Assembly (NCBI GenBank): GCA_030323885.1
Contig: CM059187.1
Coordinates: forward strand, 89,915,121-89,979,120
Reading direction: 5' to 3'
From: Branchipolynoe longqiensis
Taxonomy: Eukaryota; Annelida; Polychaeta; Phyllodocida; Polynoidae
Length of the DNA stretch: 64,000 nucleotides
Under the pieces are notes generated by a model that searched no databases, had not been told where the DNA came from, and saw nothing but the letters and a program-made list of their open reading frames with translations. Both the position numbers and the translations under genes were made by a program. This document shows positions 41,881 to 52,844 of the stretch, one piece after another; the first letter of the stretch is position 1, and each line of letters opens with the position of its first letter.

Positions 41881-41945
41881 TTTCTATATAGAAGGGAATA
41901 CTAAGTCTATTTAATAGAACCTGTTACTGTTGATGCCTATGACGC
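41881..41945 (+). repeat. Repeat R fragment
   Basis: TATAGAAGGGAATACTAAGT and TAATAGAACCTGTTACT match 43240-43300. Confidence 0.6.
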
Positions 41946-42030
41946 TCAGTTGTCTATGCTGTATATTGTTATATTATATATATCAGCTGTATATAGGCTC
42001 TATTGTGAATTATGGGAGTATAACTTACTA

Positions 42031-42345
42031 CAGTACAACCCCATTAAACCAAGCTCGGTTAAACCAAATGATCGGTTAATGCAAACTTTTGTCGGCGGCC
42101 CGGCAAAATTCTAACATATATCATATATAAAAGTTGGTTAAACCAAAGTCGGTTAATCCAAAGTATCGGTTAATCCAAACAAAATTGTTGGGCCCCATTC
42201 CACTTCCGGTATGGTTAAACCAAACTTTCAGGTCATCTAAGACTTTTTTATATGATAAATGGTAGTATTTTGCCGGGCCGCCAAACACAATTTGGATTAA
42301 CCGATCGTTTGGTTTAACCGAGCTTGGTTTAATGGGGTTAAACTG
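42031..42345. mobile_element. pogo/Tigger-like MITE, complete
   Basis: Ends CAGTACAACCCCATTAAACC and inverted CAGTTTAACCCCATTAAACC, with TA on both sides (42029-42030, 42346-42347). TIRs extend about 55 bases (CTCGGTTAAACCAAA). CAGT-type ends with a TA duplication fit pogo/Tigger elements. 315 bp, and the arms are largely self-complementary. Confidence 0.88.
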
Positions 42346-42439
42346 TATATACATAAAAAACTATAATCAAAGTGTCCACAAACATTGTATATTATATTCA
42401 TAATGGATCCACGTTTTTGCCAAAGCCAAGCCAAAGTCA

Positions 42440-42525
42440 AAGCCAAAGCTCGGTTAAACCAATGATTGGTTAATCCAAACAAATTTCTAGGGTCCCTTCA
42501 AGTTTGATTTAACGGGGTTATACTG
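42440..42525. mobile_element. Right-end fragment of the pogo/Tigger-like MITE
   Basis: GCTCGGTTAAACCAATG, TTAATCCAAACAAATTTC and AACGGGGTTATACTG followed by TA. The left half is missing. Confidence 0.75.
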
Positions 42526-42764
42526 TATAAACAGACGACAGAGCCCCCTCGCAGTATTCTCTCATTGAACAATGCGCATTGGCCCCAGTGTGGTTCCTGA
42601 TTTCGCCGCTGGGGTCAGCGGCGGGCGGCCAAACTCGACTACATACCGCCGTGGATTACTCAGGAAGCAGACAAGAATCGCCGAAACCTTTTTTTTCTTT
42701 TGGTCCGTTAGTTGGTTACGCATGGGAAATTTCAATCTCGGATGATTGGTATTCCTCATTCCAC
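42526..42764. other. No recognisable feature
   Basis: Overlapping 65-77 codon frames on both strands; no family match. Confidence 0.35.
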
Positions 42765-42925
42765 TGCTCCTTGCCCTATCCTAATAAAGCCGGGTGCCTG
42801 GCTAGGAAGTGACAAGTATCAATTTTGAAGTCATTGGTTTGACTCGACCAGGGTTCGACCCCAGACCCCATGATCTACCAACACGGGAGATGGAGGCTCT
42901 AACTCATTCGGCCATCCCGTCTGGT
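42765..42925 (-). mobile_element. SINE, head type 1 with short alternative tail
   Basis: On the minus strand: CCAGACGGGATGGCCGAATG, GGTCGAACCCTGGTCGAGTC, linker, TTATTAGGATAGGGCAAGGA, then GCAGTGGAATGAGGAATACC. It stops where the copy at 20243 also departs from the main body, so it belongs to the short-tailed type. Confidence 0.82.
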
Positions 42926-43164
42926 TATAAACCTTGTGTAACAGGCATCCTTTAGAAGAAAGTAGAGACGCAGGCTGAACTAATGGAGCTTTGGATTCAT
43001 AGGGGGCGCTGTGAATGGATTTAAATACAGCTATGTGGCTTTCAAATATCAGCTATTATAATACACCAACAAGTAAAAGTCAACTAGATCTAGTATGCGT
43101 AAATATAAAAACCCAAAACCTACCTTAAAGTTCCATAGTCCCATGAAAACATCAAATTTTCAAA
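42926..43164. other. No recognisable feature
   Basis: AT-rich, no repeat or frame identified. Confidence 0.35.
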
Positions 43165-43510
43165 ACCAAAACACTTATCTAGATTTGATTTTATATATTC
43201 AAGTTAGACACGGGTGCACTTATTAACCATTTGTTTCTGCATAGAAGGGCGTAATAAGTCAATTAATAGAACCTGTTACTACTGAAGACTATGGGGTCAG
43301 AGGTTTGGCGTGCTTGCCAACATTAATTTGGCATGTTTTTTTTATGTCAAATATTTCCAAGCTTAGCCATTTCAAATTAAAGTTACTTCAAACTAAAGTC
43401 AAGTGGATTATAATGATTAGTATTACATATTTATCTCAGAAAATAGCAGAAACTCAAAATCTTCGGACTATGCAACTTTAATGCTAATCAATTTAACTCT
43501 GAATTTCTTA
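43165..43510 (+). repeat. Repeat R, most complete copy
   Basis: An old ~340-bp repeat of unknown type. Its start (ATCTAGATTTGATTTTATAT, TTAGACACGGGTGCACTTATT) equals the pre-insertion site of the LINE-X-tailed element at 20683. Further blocks are ATAATAGAACCTG-like, GGCGTGCTTGCCAAC and ATATTTCCAAGC. Other copies lie at 6160-6223, 20640-21395 (split), 41881-41945 and 48875-49110. No TIR, tail or frame was found. Confidence 0.65.
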
Positions 43511-44311
43511 AAGAGTAATTAAAGACACATGCTAAGCCGCTTGGATAGGACACTCTCTGGAACTACGGTTTGGCCTGTTGGCTGGGGGCGTTTGCCCCTC
43601 CCCCACCCCCTTTACACTTCTTGACATTGAAATGGATACTTTGCCAGCTAGCTGCTTAGGAACAAGCTTCAGGCATTCAATAACGGGTTCTTATTATATA
43701 GGGGTGTGATATATCGGCGACGAGTGTATAAGATAAAAATGGCTGGTGGGGAAGTAAGCATTAATGGTAACGATTGTCACAGTTGCTGCATTGTGGGATA
43801 GCCGTCCACACAGATGCATCATATTCACACCACAAAAACAGCAACAACAGAAGCAACAACAATGCTATAGATTCGCTACACAGTGGCGACATAGCAATCA
43901 ATGGAATGGAATCGAACACAGACTAGGTACATTTTCCTCGATACAATACCTAATATCTACACACACACACATATATATATAATATTATATACTGACACTG
44001 GTATACATCCGGTGGAGGCGAAGAGGGTAGGTGGAGCCACCGGTACAGTGTTGGTCTTATGGAGTATAACAAATAGTAATAATAATTAACCCCTACGTAT
44101 CTTTATACTCGCATAATTCGTGATACATCACATATCAATTCTTCGGTACACAAAAGGACTTAGGAGAGAGAGTAAGTTTGGTTTGTATTTAATAACTGTT
44201 AATAACTGTTATACATGCATATACATATATCTACATATATACACATGCATACAAATATATACACACATATCTATACACACATATACACATAGATACACAC
44301 ATATACACATA
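43511..44311. other. Unassigned, with CA/AT microsatellites
   Basis: CA- and AT-rich short repeats at 43960-43985 and 44215-44310 (TACACACATATACACATA type). No gene. Confidence 0.4.
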
Positions 44312-44905
44312 TCATCATCATCATGCTGTCGGTCGCGATGCGACAAAGACTGCTTTCATTACTTGACTGCCACTCTCCATTTAGCTCTCGGCTGTGAGAG
44401 TTGCGTCCATGAGTCGGTCTTAATGTCTCTCAGCTTCAGGTTTCTCTTGATGGTATCCTTGAACCAGAGACGAGGGCGCCCTCTCTTTCTGTAACCAGAA
44501 GACAGTTGAGAATAGAGGATCTGCTTTGGTACCCTGTCTGATGACATCCTCATGAGGTGTCCAGTCCACCGGAGATTCTTTTTGATCAGAAGATCTTCCA
44601 TAGAGGGCAGCCCCATCCGTTTGAGTATAACATTTCATGAAAGCTGCCTGCAAAAGTGTTGAAGTGCTGCTGGCTTTTGCAAGTTACCAGCGGCACTCTC
44701 TCGGTGAGCAAATAGAGGTTTCACACCGGCAAGAACATGTCAAGACAGGCGCAAAACTATTTGTCCCTGCAGTGGCTGGTCGGGAGATGTTGGGAGTTCC
44801 ATACATCAACCGCCCTTGATGCTGCCACATTGACATGGTTTTCTATTTAGGGTTTGCTCCCTTAGCCTTTGGTTCTGTCAAGAACCTGTACCACAAGGCA
44901 GTGGT
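44312..44905 (-). mobile_element. LINE-X-tailed element with an unusually long LINE segment
   Basis: On the minus strand the body (5'-truncated near 44905) ends at the usual TTTCATGAAATGT (44629-44645 region). It then joins about 300 bases of LINE-X 3' end, starting inside the coding region (GLPSMEDLLIKKNLRWTGHL) and running to KWRVAVK, the short UTR and (ATG)n. The other copies join the same body end to only 65-90 bases of LINE. The 85-codon LINE frame 44616-44359 is intact. Confidence 0.87.
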
Positions 44906-44982
44906 AACTGTTCAGCTACTGGTCAAATGAGCGCCTCATTAAAAAAGTATTTGTTGGTAAATGAATTTTAGTCATATATATA

Positions 44983-45239
44983 TGAGCCTGTCTCAAAAGG
45001 TGATAACTCTGTTTTTTGTTGTCCATTGTAACGATTGACACAAAACAGCACAGAAACTGTTACACTGAAAATACAACAACATTTGCTTCAAATCAATATG
45101 TATTCTATTGGGATTATGAAACACCATGTACAAAACAAATCAGTTTATCCTGAGCAAATGCATAAGCAGATAGTATGTTGATCGTTACAATGGACACAGT
45201 TTTGTCCCATATTGCTTAGCACCATTTGAGACAGTCTCA
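44983..45239. mobile_element. ~255-bp MITE, copy 3 of 3
   Basis: TGAGCCTGTCTCAAAAGGTG and inverted TGAGACTGTCTCAAATGGTG, with TA on both sides. Internal inverted GTCCATTGTAACGATTGA / TGATCGTTACAATGGAC. About 90% identical to 19061-19316. Confidence 0.88.
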
Positions 45240-45847
45240 TATATATATATACATATCTGTCAGTGCAGTAACACTGGTATTCCTCATATATACACATAAC
45301 ATACCTGGCCAAAGTCCCAGTCACTCGGCACTCGGCTTCGGCCAGATATCTATAGACCTGTCACTAAGCTCGGCGCGTTTTGCTGCAGCCACCCCGATTA
45401 AAGTTTGTTTAATTTAATGTTGTTGTACAATTAGTCGCGTGTGCATGTAATTGCAACTGATTGCGACTATAAGCTACGTAGAATTAGACTAAGTCTGTCA
45501 AATCCTCCTCATTAACGCCCACCAACATTATTTTCCCAGAATAGCGAGTGAGAACGCCGGAGTCGGCTGTAGTGTCGCAGGCGGTCGGTGGCGGCGCTTG
45601 TGTCAGGTTAATATGCAGGGGACGAGTGGATCACCACCCCTAATGATCAGGAACAATCCATCAACACACCGAACATCCTACATAACTATCAACCTATTTA
45701 AACACATTGAACATTATATAAGCAGACAAACTGTCTTGTCAACTATAAACTTACCTTGTTTTATAAGAGAGAAAAATGTAACCCTCAATGATTATTTGAG
45801 TTGCCCCAAGTATACACTTTCTACTCAGCGCTGCTCCCCATTTTTGC
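45240..45847. other. No recognisable feature
   Basis: AT dinucleotides at 45240-45254. An 87-codon frame at 45598-45861 has no recognised domain. Confidence 0.35.
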
Positions 45848-46015
45848 ATGAACTACAGTGACTGGTGCTGTATATTATACAGCAGGGGCCAATTCTACAG
45901 GATTGGTGCTGTAACTAATACAGCACTGATCAAACTTAAACTATTTTGACTGTCAATTCCAATAGTAAGAAGGCCGGAAGACCAGTGCTCCGGCACTGAC
46001 AAATGTCATATTCAG
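45848..46015 (-). repeat. CAGCACCNATC / TCTTCCGGCC repeat, inverted copy
   Basis: The minus strand gives TGACATTTGTCAGTGCCGGA, GCACTGGTCTTCCGGCC, TTTGATCAGTGCTGTATTAG and CAGCACCAGTCACTGTAGTT in the same order as 41640-41860. Confidence 0.7.
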
Positions 46016-46059
46016 ATAAATAAATAAAACCCAAAGAACTAAATAATCACATGATCGCA

Positions 46060-46460
46060 CATTTTGTCATATTAACATAATCATTTACACATGACATAGT
46101 TAATACGTAACAAATTGCACCCACCATAGATATTAATACAATCAACTACGCATCACATATTTAATACTTAATACTAAAAAAGAAAGAAATTCTACACGCC
46201 ATTTATATTAACATAATCCATTATGCAATACATACAATTAACAACAATTGTACCTATCATTAATATTAATACAATCAATTACGCAGCACATATTTAATAC
46301 TTGAAATTATCAAGAAAATTGAACCCGTCACTTATATTGACATAAGCAATTACGCATCAGCTATTGAACCTTAAAATATATTTAGAAAATGTCACCCTCA
46401 TTTGTATTACTATACAAAAAGACGCATCACATATTTAAGATTTAAAATGAAAACTAATTC
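46060..46460. repeat. ~95-bp AT-rich tandem repeat, about 4 units
   Basis: Units contain ATTACGCATCACATATTTA, ATACTTAAAAT-like and TATTAACATAATC-like blocks, in order. Identity about 70% by eye. Confidence 0.65.
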
Positions 46461-46504
46461 CTTAGACGGACACAACTAATTCAGTAGTAGTATTAATTAA
46501 ACAT

Positions 46505-46800
46505 TTGAATTGTGGCTAAAAAAGCTTGCTTTATTTAACAATGCCTCTAGATTACATTGATTTCATCACTGGCTATTGGACATAAAACATATAGTCATTC
46601 TGACATATTTCTTTTGAGGAAACCCACTGCCACCACATAGGCTACCCTTTCCAGTAAGCAGCAATGGGTGTTTTACATGCACTTTCTCACAGACACGACA
46701 GCACATCCCACATCCTTTGATGAACCAGTTGTGGACCACTGGTTTGAACTTCAAAGGTGGACACTCTACCGTCTGAACTACGTCCCACTCACATTGTCCC
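46505..46800 (-). mobile_element. Old SINE, second family, complete
   Basis: On the minus strand the head is GTGGGACGTAGTTCAGACGG (A-box-like TAGTTCAGACGG) followed by a TAGAGTGTCC stretch. The body has CATCAAAGGATGTGGGATG and CTGTGAGAAAGTGCATGTAA. It ends near AATCTAGAGGCATTGTTAAA. The same family is split at 1991-2585. The pattern resembles, from memory, a SINE common in mollusc genomes. Confidence 0.6.
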
Positions 46801-46954
46801 TAAATACCACAGTGATCAATTTAATAGCAAATACAATAATAGCGATTCCAATGGTACAATTATTGCATTTGCTAACGGCTACGTGTCGGTCCCTTGCCTG
46901 ACACTTCAACATGTAACTCAAAGTGTATTAAATACAATAATCTAAATATCATAC

Positions 46955-47165
46955 TCTAAGCACTTGTTGGCTCAGGGCCAACATAATGTAACTGAGTGGG
47001 ATATCAATCACACATACATCACAGTGCTGACAGTGCGTTATCTCACTGGTGGCAGCACTATAAATCCATCCACCACAGCTGCTCAACTGCCACCAGTCGA
47101 TATCACCGCCTTGATATTATCACCTCATATATTACTGAGATGTAAAACCCCAGTCGCCCAGGAAA
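46955..47165 (+). mobile_element. Diverged main-family SINE, 5'-truncated
   Basis: TTGGCTCAGGGCCAACATAA, ACTGAGTGGGATATCA, GGCAGCACTATAAATCC and TGAGATGTAAAACCCC appear in family order with many changes. Confidence 0.6.
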
Positions 47166-47369
47166 TATAGCGCAATCCACGAGGCTGTGGACGACCAGTA
47201 GTAAGCCTCTCCCCGTCAGTGCCTTGTCACAGTTCATGACCACATTTTCGCGGGGTTTTACGGTTAATTCTGAGTACTGGATTACCTACACTATGGCCTG
47301 ATGCTATCCGGTAATGAACTCTTGATCGGCATAGATTGCATAGCACACAACTCCTTCCATTCTCTAGAC

Positions 47370-48205
47370 CCACCACCATTCACCCTCACCACCCATTCCT
47401 AGTTCCTCCCCCCTCCCCCCCCACCATCAACACACAACTTTATCTACACCCCCCACCACCCTTCACTCTCACCCCCCCCCCATCTCTAGTCCCTACCCCC
47501 GACCAGCAACATACAACTATCTCTAGACCTCCCCCACCCTTCACCCTCACCGCCCACCCCTAGTCCCTAGCCCCCACCATCAACACACAACCTTCTCTAC
47601 ACCTCCCCCCACCCTTCAAACTCAACCCCCATCCCTAGTCCCTACATCCCACCATCAACACACAACTTTCTCTACACCTCCCCCCACCCTTCAAACTCAA
47701 CCCCATCCCTAGTCCCTACCCCCCACCATCAACACACAACTTTCTCTACACCCGTACCACCCTTCACCCTCACCCCACATCTCTAGTCCCTACCCCCCAC
47801 CATCCACACACAACTTTCTCTACACCTCCCCCCACCTTCACCCTCACCCGCCATCTCTAGTCCCTACCCCCCACCATCAACACACAACTTTCTCTACACC
47901 CCTCACCACCCTTCTCACCCTCACACCCCCATCCCTAGTCCCTACCCCCCCCCACCATCAACACCAACTTTCTCTACACCCCCTCACCACCCCTTCACAC
48001 TCAACCCCATCTCTAGTCCCTACCCCCCACCATCAACACACACAACTTTATCTACACACCTCCCCTCCCGACCCTTCACCGTCACCCCCCATCTCTAGTC
48101 CTACCCCCACCATCACCACACAACTTTCTCTACACCCCCTCACCATCCTTCACCCTCAACCCCCCATCTCTAGTCCCTATCCCCCCACCATCAGCACACA
48201 ACGCA
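47370..48205. repeat. ~65-bp C-rich minisatellite, about 13 units
   Basis: Unit with CACCATCAACACACAACTTT, CTCTACACC, CCCACCCTTCACCCTCA and CATCTCTAGTCCCTACCCC. Unit length varies with C-run length. One strand is nearly G-free. Not a CRISPR array: no constant repeat with distinct spacers. Confidence 0.93.
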
Positions 48206-48614
48206 CCTCGTTATTTCATAGCCCTGCAATAACACAGCGGAACTCATTAGCGTCAATAACCTTTTGTTCATTTCGGCCCGATTAAGATCTCAATAATCGT
48301 CAGCGCGATGGCGCCCCTCAATAGATTCCGAACAAAGCAGCCTAATAGGATGGAATTGAATGCAATTTGCAGCCTCGATGAAATGTCAACTGAGTACTCC
48401 AATGATAGGTGGAAATCTCTATTAATCTGCACGCTATGGCTGGCTTTCTGATCGTGGATTGGTTTTCTAAATTGTGTAAATGTGTAAATGTGTATATTTG
48501 CATCTACTGCATCCACCCTTCTGATGCCTGAAATCGCTTTGACTATATAGCCCACAGCACACGCGTTGATAATTCGTCGTGAATTCTCTTGATCCGGAAT
48601 CGGGAATCACGGTT
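48206..48614. other. No recognisable feature
   Basis: A 95-codon minus-strand frame at 48268-48555 has no domain I recognise. Confidence 0.35.
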
Positions 48615-48767
48615 CCTGGGCCCATATTCATGACGCGGTGTTAGCTTACACTCGGTGTGTTTGCGCTAACACCACTCCTTGCTTACTGAGTTTTCGCCGC
48701 TAACCCAGAAATCCCGGCCAAAACCAGTTTTGGCTCGCTAACACTGCGTCATGCATACGGCCCCAGG
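48615..48767. mobile_element. 153-bp MITE with ~31-bp TIRs
   Basis: Ends CCTGGGCCCATATTCATGAC and inverted CCTGGGGCCGTATGCATGAC, matching through GTGTTAGC. The inner part (TTGCTTACTGAGTTTTCGCC) recurs at about 57055-57075, and a left end of the same type is at about 52845. Confidence 0.85.
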
Positions 48768-48799
48768 TTATAGTAAAGTCATCAGGTTTCGGCATCGTC

Positions 48800-48872
48800 G
48801 GTTAGTTGATTGATTGTTGGAGTTTTAGGACCTGGCAACATCTAAGTTTAGATCAGAGCATTCTGACCGGAT
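48800..48872 (-). mobile_element. SINE tail fragment
   Basis: GATTGATTGTTGGAGTTTTAGGACCTGGCAACATC (as separate words GTTGGAGTTTTAG, GGCAACATCTAAG) is a minus-strand tail of the main SINE. Confidence 0.6.
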
Positions 48873-48874
48873 AT

Positions 48875-49110
48875 GCGTTTGCAGTAATGGCTTCTATTAA
48901 ATTCACTTAGTATTCCCTTCTAGGCACCACCGAATACTTAATAAGTGCACGAGTACCTCCGTCAGAAATCTATAATAAAATCTAGGTAATTCCTTTGGTT
49001 TCGAAAATGTGATGCTTTCATCGGACTATGTAACTTTAATTAATTAATAATTTAGTGGATGAAATAAACTTCAAACTATGACCATTAAAGTTCATGCTTT
49101 GACTTTTTAT
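48875..49110 (-). repeat. Repeat R, reverse copy
   Basis: TACTTAATAAGTGCACGAG and AAATCTAGGTAATTCC correspond in reverse to the start of repeat R, but the internal order is rearranged relative to 43165-43510. Confidence 0.45.
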
Positions 49111-49308
49111 GGTAACATTAAAGTTTATGCAATGGCATTTTTGGTGGGTACCACTAAACGTGTTGCTATGGATGGCTGAGAGAGCAATACCAAAATAGTG
49201 GGAACGAAATGGGGCATGTTCTAAGCGATTCCAATGTTTACCTTAATAGTTAAGCTGGTTTCACGGTTTAAATTAGATAACCAGGTGGTGTGGAGCACCT
49301 TACTGTAT

Positions 49309-49575
49309 ACACTGGGCGCAGTAGCCGAATCGGTAGAGCGCGGGCCCTGCTTGCGGAATGTCGGGAGTTCGGTTCCCGGTCGAGTCAAACCGATGACTTA
49401 TAAAATTGATACTTGTCGCTTCCTAACCTAACTGGTGGCATTAATAGGATAGAGCAAGCTCAGAATCAGGAAAATGTGACTGAGTGGGATATCGGGGCAT
49501 GGTGCTGGTGGCCTATTTCCCAGTGGGCAGCACCATAACGTCGACATGATTGTACATCGACAAACGTCGGTATAT
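49309..49575 (+). mobile_element. tRNA-derived SINE, head type 2, tail lost
   Basis: Head CTGGGCGCAGTAGCCGAATC, GGTAGAGCGCGGG, CTTGCGGAATGTCGGGAG, B-box-like GTTCGGTTCCCGGTCGAGTC. Linker and body follow (GTGGGCAGCACCATAACG). The sequence breaks off near GACAAACGTCGGTA, before the tail. The best type-2 head in the window. Confidence 0.88.
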
Positions 49576-49825
49576 ATGTATGGGTGCTAGTTTAACGATT
49601 ATTAGTTACAAAACCATATATGTGAGGTCAGAGGCTTTTGGAAATAGGTAAGGGATATATAGCACATACCTCCGTCCCCAATTGCCAACTCGGGAGCTAT
49701 TCAGCCAACTTCATGACAACACTCTCCTACTAGTACGGATACACCCACGCATGCGCAGTGAAAGCCAATTTCCCTGAGCACCTTTGGAGCAGGGTACCAA
49801 CCCTTTCGGCACTCATACATTAGAG

Positions 49826-50045
49826 GGTTGGTTGGTTGTTGTCTTACATCCTGGCACTATCAGGACGGGTACCGACTCGCTCCAGGGCGCACTCATGGCA
49901 ATTGTATAGTGCTGGTCGAGTAAAAACCGGCGACTTAATGTACACTTTTCCGTACTTAACCTTGCATTCCTAGGACACGGCAAGGAGCATTGAAATGATG
50001 AAGAGCACTTGTTGATGATTACAACTGTCCATGCATAATCAACTA
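49826..50045. mobile_element. Chimeric SINE fragments in opposite orientations
   Basis: Bases 49826-49913 are a minus-strand tail and body (GTCTTACATCCTGGCA, TATAGTGCTG). They run directly into a plus-strand linker (GTCGAGTAAAAACCGGCGAC) with the short alternative tail (GGCAAGGAGCATTGAAATG, AATCAACTAATATAC). Confidence 0.7.
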
Positions 50046-50220
50046 ATATACATTAAATTTAACAAAAACTAAAATAAATAGATATCCTATCCAAAGCACA
50101 TGCCTCAGGGTAGTATGAATAACATCTGCCATATGTGTGTGGGGGGAGGGGCAGGGCTGATTCTGTCCATGTGGCTTTCAAACTACCACTGCCCTTCTCT
50201 TAAATTGAAATATACGTATA

Positions 50221-50809
50221 TGGGTTATTCTCCAAAACTGGGCACCACATATTTGGTTTCCATGTTACGATGCTGATAATTAAGACTTTGTTTCATTGAT
50301 AAGAAGTCAAATAAGTATTGCAGCCTCTGTCTATTAGGTATGTTAGCAGTTCTACATGTATTGAATTTATCTCACCAAAGACATCAACATTATAAATGTA
50401 TGATCTTGCGCTAGAGTGAAAATGTGAAAATTTACACATTAACACCAGACATGTAGCCAAACTTTTTTCAACTTATTTTTCAATTTTTTTCTTGTAAGTC
50501 ATAACATTGTCTGCTTAACAGTAATCAAGAAAATCTTGTTTGACTATGTTGTATATGTTAAAATCAGGTTCTGGATGTGTCTTTTATTATCATGTTACAC
50601 AAATGATATTAATCTATTGCTCAATTTGTATAAGATCTAATTCAAAAAGTTAAATTAATTTCTTTCAACTCTGACATATGCACAACATGCATACCTTCAT
50701 AGGACATTGGATTAGGGTATTATTTGGAAGGAATTTTGCTATTATTTGGAAGGTTTTCACTTTTGGTTTCGATGTCACATTTTGCTGCCCAGTTTTAGAG
50801 AATGACCCA
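50221..50809. mobile_element. ~590-bp MITE with ~25-bp TIRs
   Basis: Ends TGGGTTATTCTCCAAAACTG and inverted TGGGTCATTCTCTAAAACTG, matching through GGGCA, with TA/TATA on both sides. GGTTTCCATGTTAC and GGTTTCGATGTCAC near the ends add a subterminal direct repeat. AT-rich, non-coding interior. Superfamily not assigned. Confidence 0.82.
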
Positions 50810-51149
50810 TATATATAATTATATATATAAAATACATATCAATGAAATACATATCTATTAAAGGAGGTCGCTTGTTTGCCAAACACCACCGAACAAGCGT
50901 TTCTAATTACGATTGCATTGTCACGCAAACAAGACTAAACAGCTGACTATCCATGGGTGTTGAGAAAATGAAAATTTGCTGAGCTTCATAACGGAACCGG
51001 TATTAAAACGTGTCGCCGAGCAGCTACTGCGTTTAATACGCCCCACACCAGGCAAGCCGGAATGACGATGTTTTAACTACCAGGAATGCACTTTTTGTTG
51101 CCCAGTTGCCTTTGTGTGACTTCCTCCCCCCCCCCCCCCCCGGGAATCT
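50810..51149. other. Unassigned, with a C run
   Basis: A run of about 17 C's at 51125-51141. Nothing else is identified. Confidence 0.4.
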
Positions 51150-51400
51150 CTCTGACCAGCTCCTGAGCAGCTCCCGAGCAGCTCCTGAGCAGCTCCTGAG
51201 CAGCTCGTGATCAGCTCCTGAGCATTTCAGAACCAGCTACTGAACAGCTCCTGAACAGCTCCTTAGCATTTCATGAACAACTCATGAGTAGCGCATGAGT
51301 AGTTCATAAGCATCTCACATAACAATTCCAGAGCACGGTCCCGGAATCTCACTGAGGAGGTCCCGAGCAATTCCCTAAGAAAGTCTCAACAGCTTACGTG
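51150..51400. repeat. ~10-11-bp minisatellite
   Basis: Unit near AGCTCCTGAGC, about 20 degenerate copies. It starts clean (51163-51210) and decays rightward. Confidence 0.85.
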
Positions 51401-51714
51401 CAGCTCTTGCTGACCGCCAGACCCAGCCCTGAGACTATTGAACTGCTTGTGCCCGCGGGGAGTCCTTGAGCATATTGAAAAGGCGCCGTCTCAGTCTGTC
51501 CCCGTCAGGCCCGACGGATTCGGCGTCACCTGTGGCCCAGCCGGACATGCCTAACACCCCACCGGCCGACCACGCCGGTCCGCCGGGAATCCCAGGCCGG
51601 GCCACTCCCCTCCCCACCCTCCCCCGCCTAGTCCTGCCTTGCCATCAGTCCATCCGGGACTCCTTGCCCCACCGCTTCCCCATCCAGCCCTGATCATGTG
51701 ACCCCGGTGCACTG
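51401..51714. other. GC-rich stretch, nothing identified
   Basis: Overlapping 60-75 codon frames on both strands. No family is recognised. Confidence 0.35.
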
Positions 51715-51717
51715 TAA

Positions 51718-52489
51718 TGGTGCTGTCACATTACGACATTTCTCACCAATGCGTGTCAACATGTGCCGACGTGTCGCCTTTTTGGGCGAAACGTCGGCAC
51801 ATGTCGGGATGTGTTACTGGCACGTTAGGAACGCATTACCAGCGTGTCGGTACACGTCAGTACACTTTGAGTGACAGCAACGTCTGGACCCACATGTTGG
51901 CGCGTGTCGGGCCGCGTCAAAGGTTTTGTGCATGCACAAAACTTTCGACAAGCCACAATGGGCGTCAACGTGTTGGGTCACACGTTACGGGCACGTTTGC
52001 AGGACGTCGACACACGTTATCAGCGCATTGGCTGTACACTGGTAACACGTTGATTAACGTCGATTAACGTTGGGATTTTTTCGCAAAACTCCGAGCGGAA
52101 CCCGTTGGCGACAGGCTACCGCCACGCCGACAGCGCACCGACAGTGCGCCGATAACACGCTGATAACACGCTGCCACAACGTCGAGATATCAAGTAACGG
52201 TCGCCGACGCTGAATAACGCGCTGTCGACACGCTGATAACACGCTGATAACCCGCTGGCAGAACATTGAGACGCGCCGACAGACGCGGGACAGAAGTAGG
52301 TCACGGGGTCATATTTTTGTTTGGGGGTGCCGCCATGCGTCGAAACCCGTTGGCCGCGCGCTACTAACACGCTGCGCTGCGTCGAGTTTTCTCCCAAAAC
52401 GCCAATAAGTTGGATCTGTCTCAACGCTTTGAAAATATTTTGCGCATTGGCGGCGCGTCGGTGAGAAACGTCGTAATGTGACAGCACCA
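51718..52489. mobile_element. Harbinger-like MITE (ACACGTTG/CGCTG subfamily)
   Basis: Ends TGGTGCTGTCACATTACGAC and an identical inverted end, with TAA on both sides (51715-51717, 52490-52492). TIR matching continues about 36 bases (TTTCTCACC). The arms are CACGTTA/ACACGCTGATA words. Shared motif at 51917-51946 (AGGTTTTG, TGCATGCA, CAAAACTTT). 772 bp. The open frames in it come from the word repeats. Confidence 0.9.
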
Positions 52490-52492
52490 TAA

Positions 52493-52844
52493 CACCTCTC
52501 ACTCCTAGTCCTTCCACACACTTCCTATTCTCAAATCACAACCGCCCCCTTGCCCGACCCAACACACCTCCCACCCAGTCTCCCTCCCCCCCCCCCCCCG
52601 CGCCAGGCACACTAGGGGCGGTCCATGGGCGGTGACCCGGGGGGTGTATACACATGGGAGCTGAATACACGTGTTGTTACTCACTGATGACCAGCTGATG
52701 TCAAAAGTAGAGCATTGTGGGTGTGGGAAGGTGGGGCGGGTGTGGGGAGTGGTGTGGGTGACTGAGTGATTGGGACTTTAGACCCTAGTACCAGCTGAGC
52801 CCGTGTAATACCACCATGTGGCTGGCACTGCAACAGTATGCCCT
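52493..52844. other. Unassigned, with a C run
   Basis: C run at about 52586-52600. 52680-52840 has a G/T-rich patch. No gene. Confidence 0.4.

Noticed and set aside
47370..48205. CRISPR-like regular array
   Set aside because: The whole ~65-bp unit repeats with C-run length changes. There is no constant repeat with unique spacers, and the rest of the window is eukaryotic.
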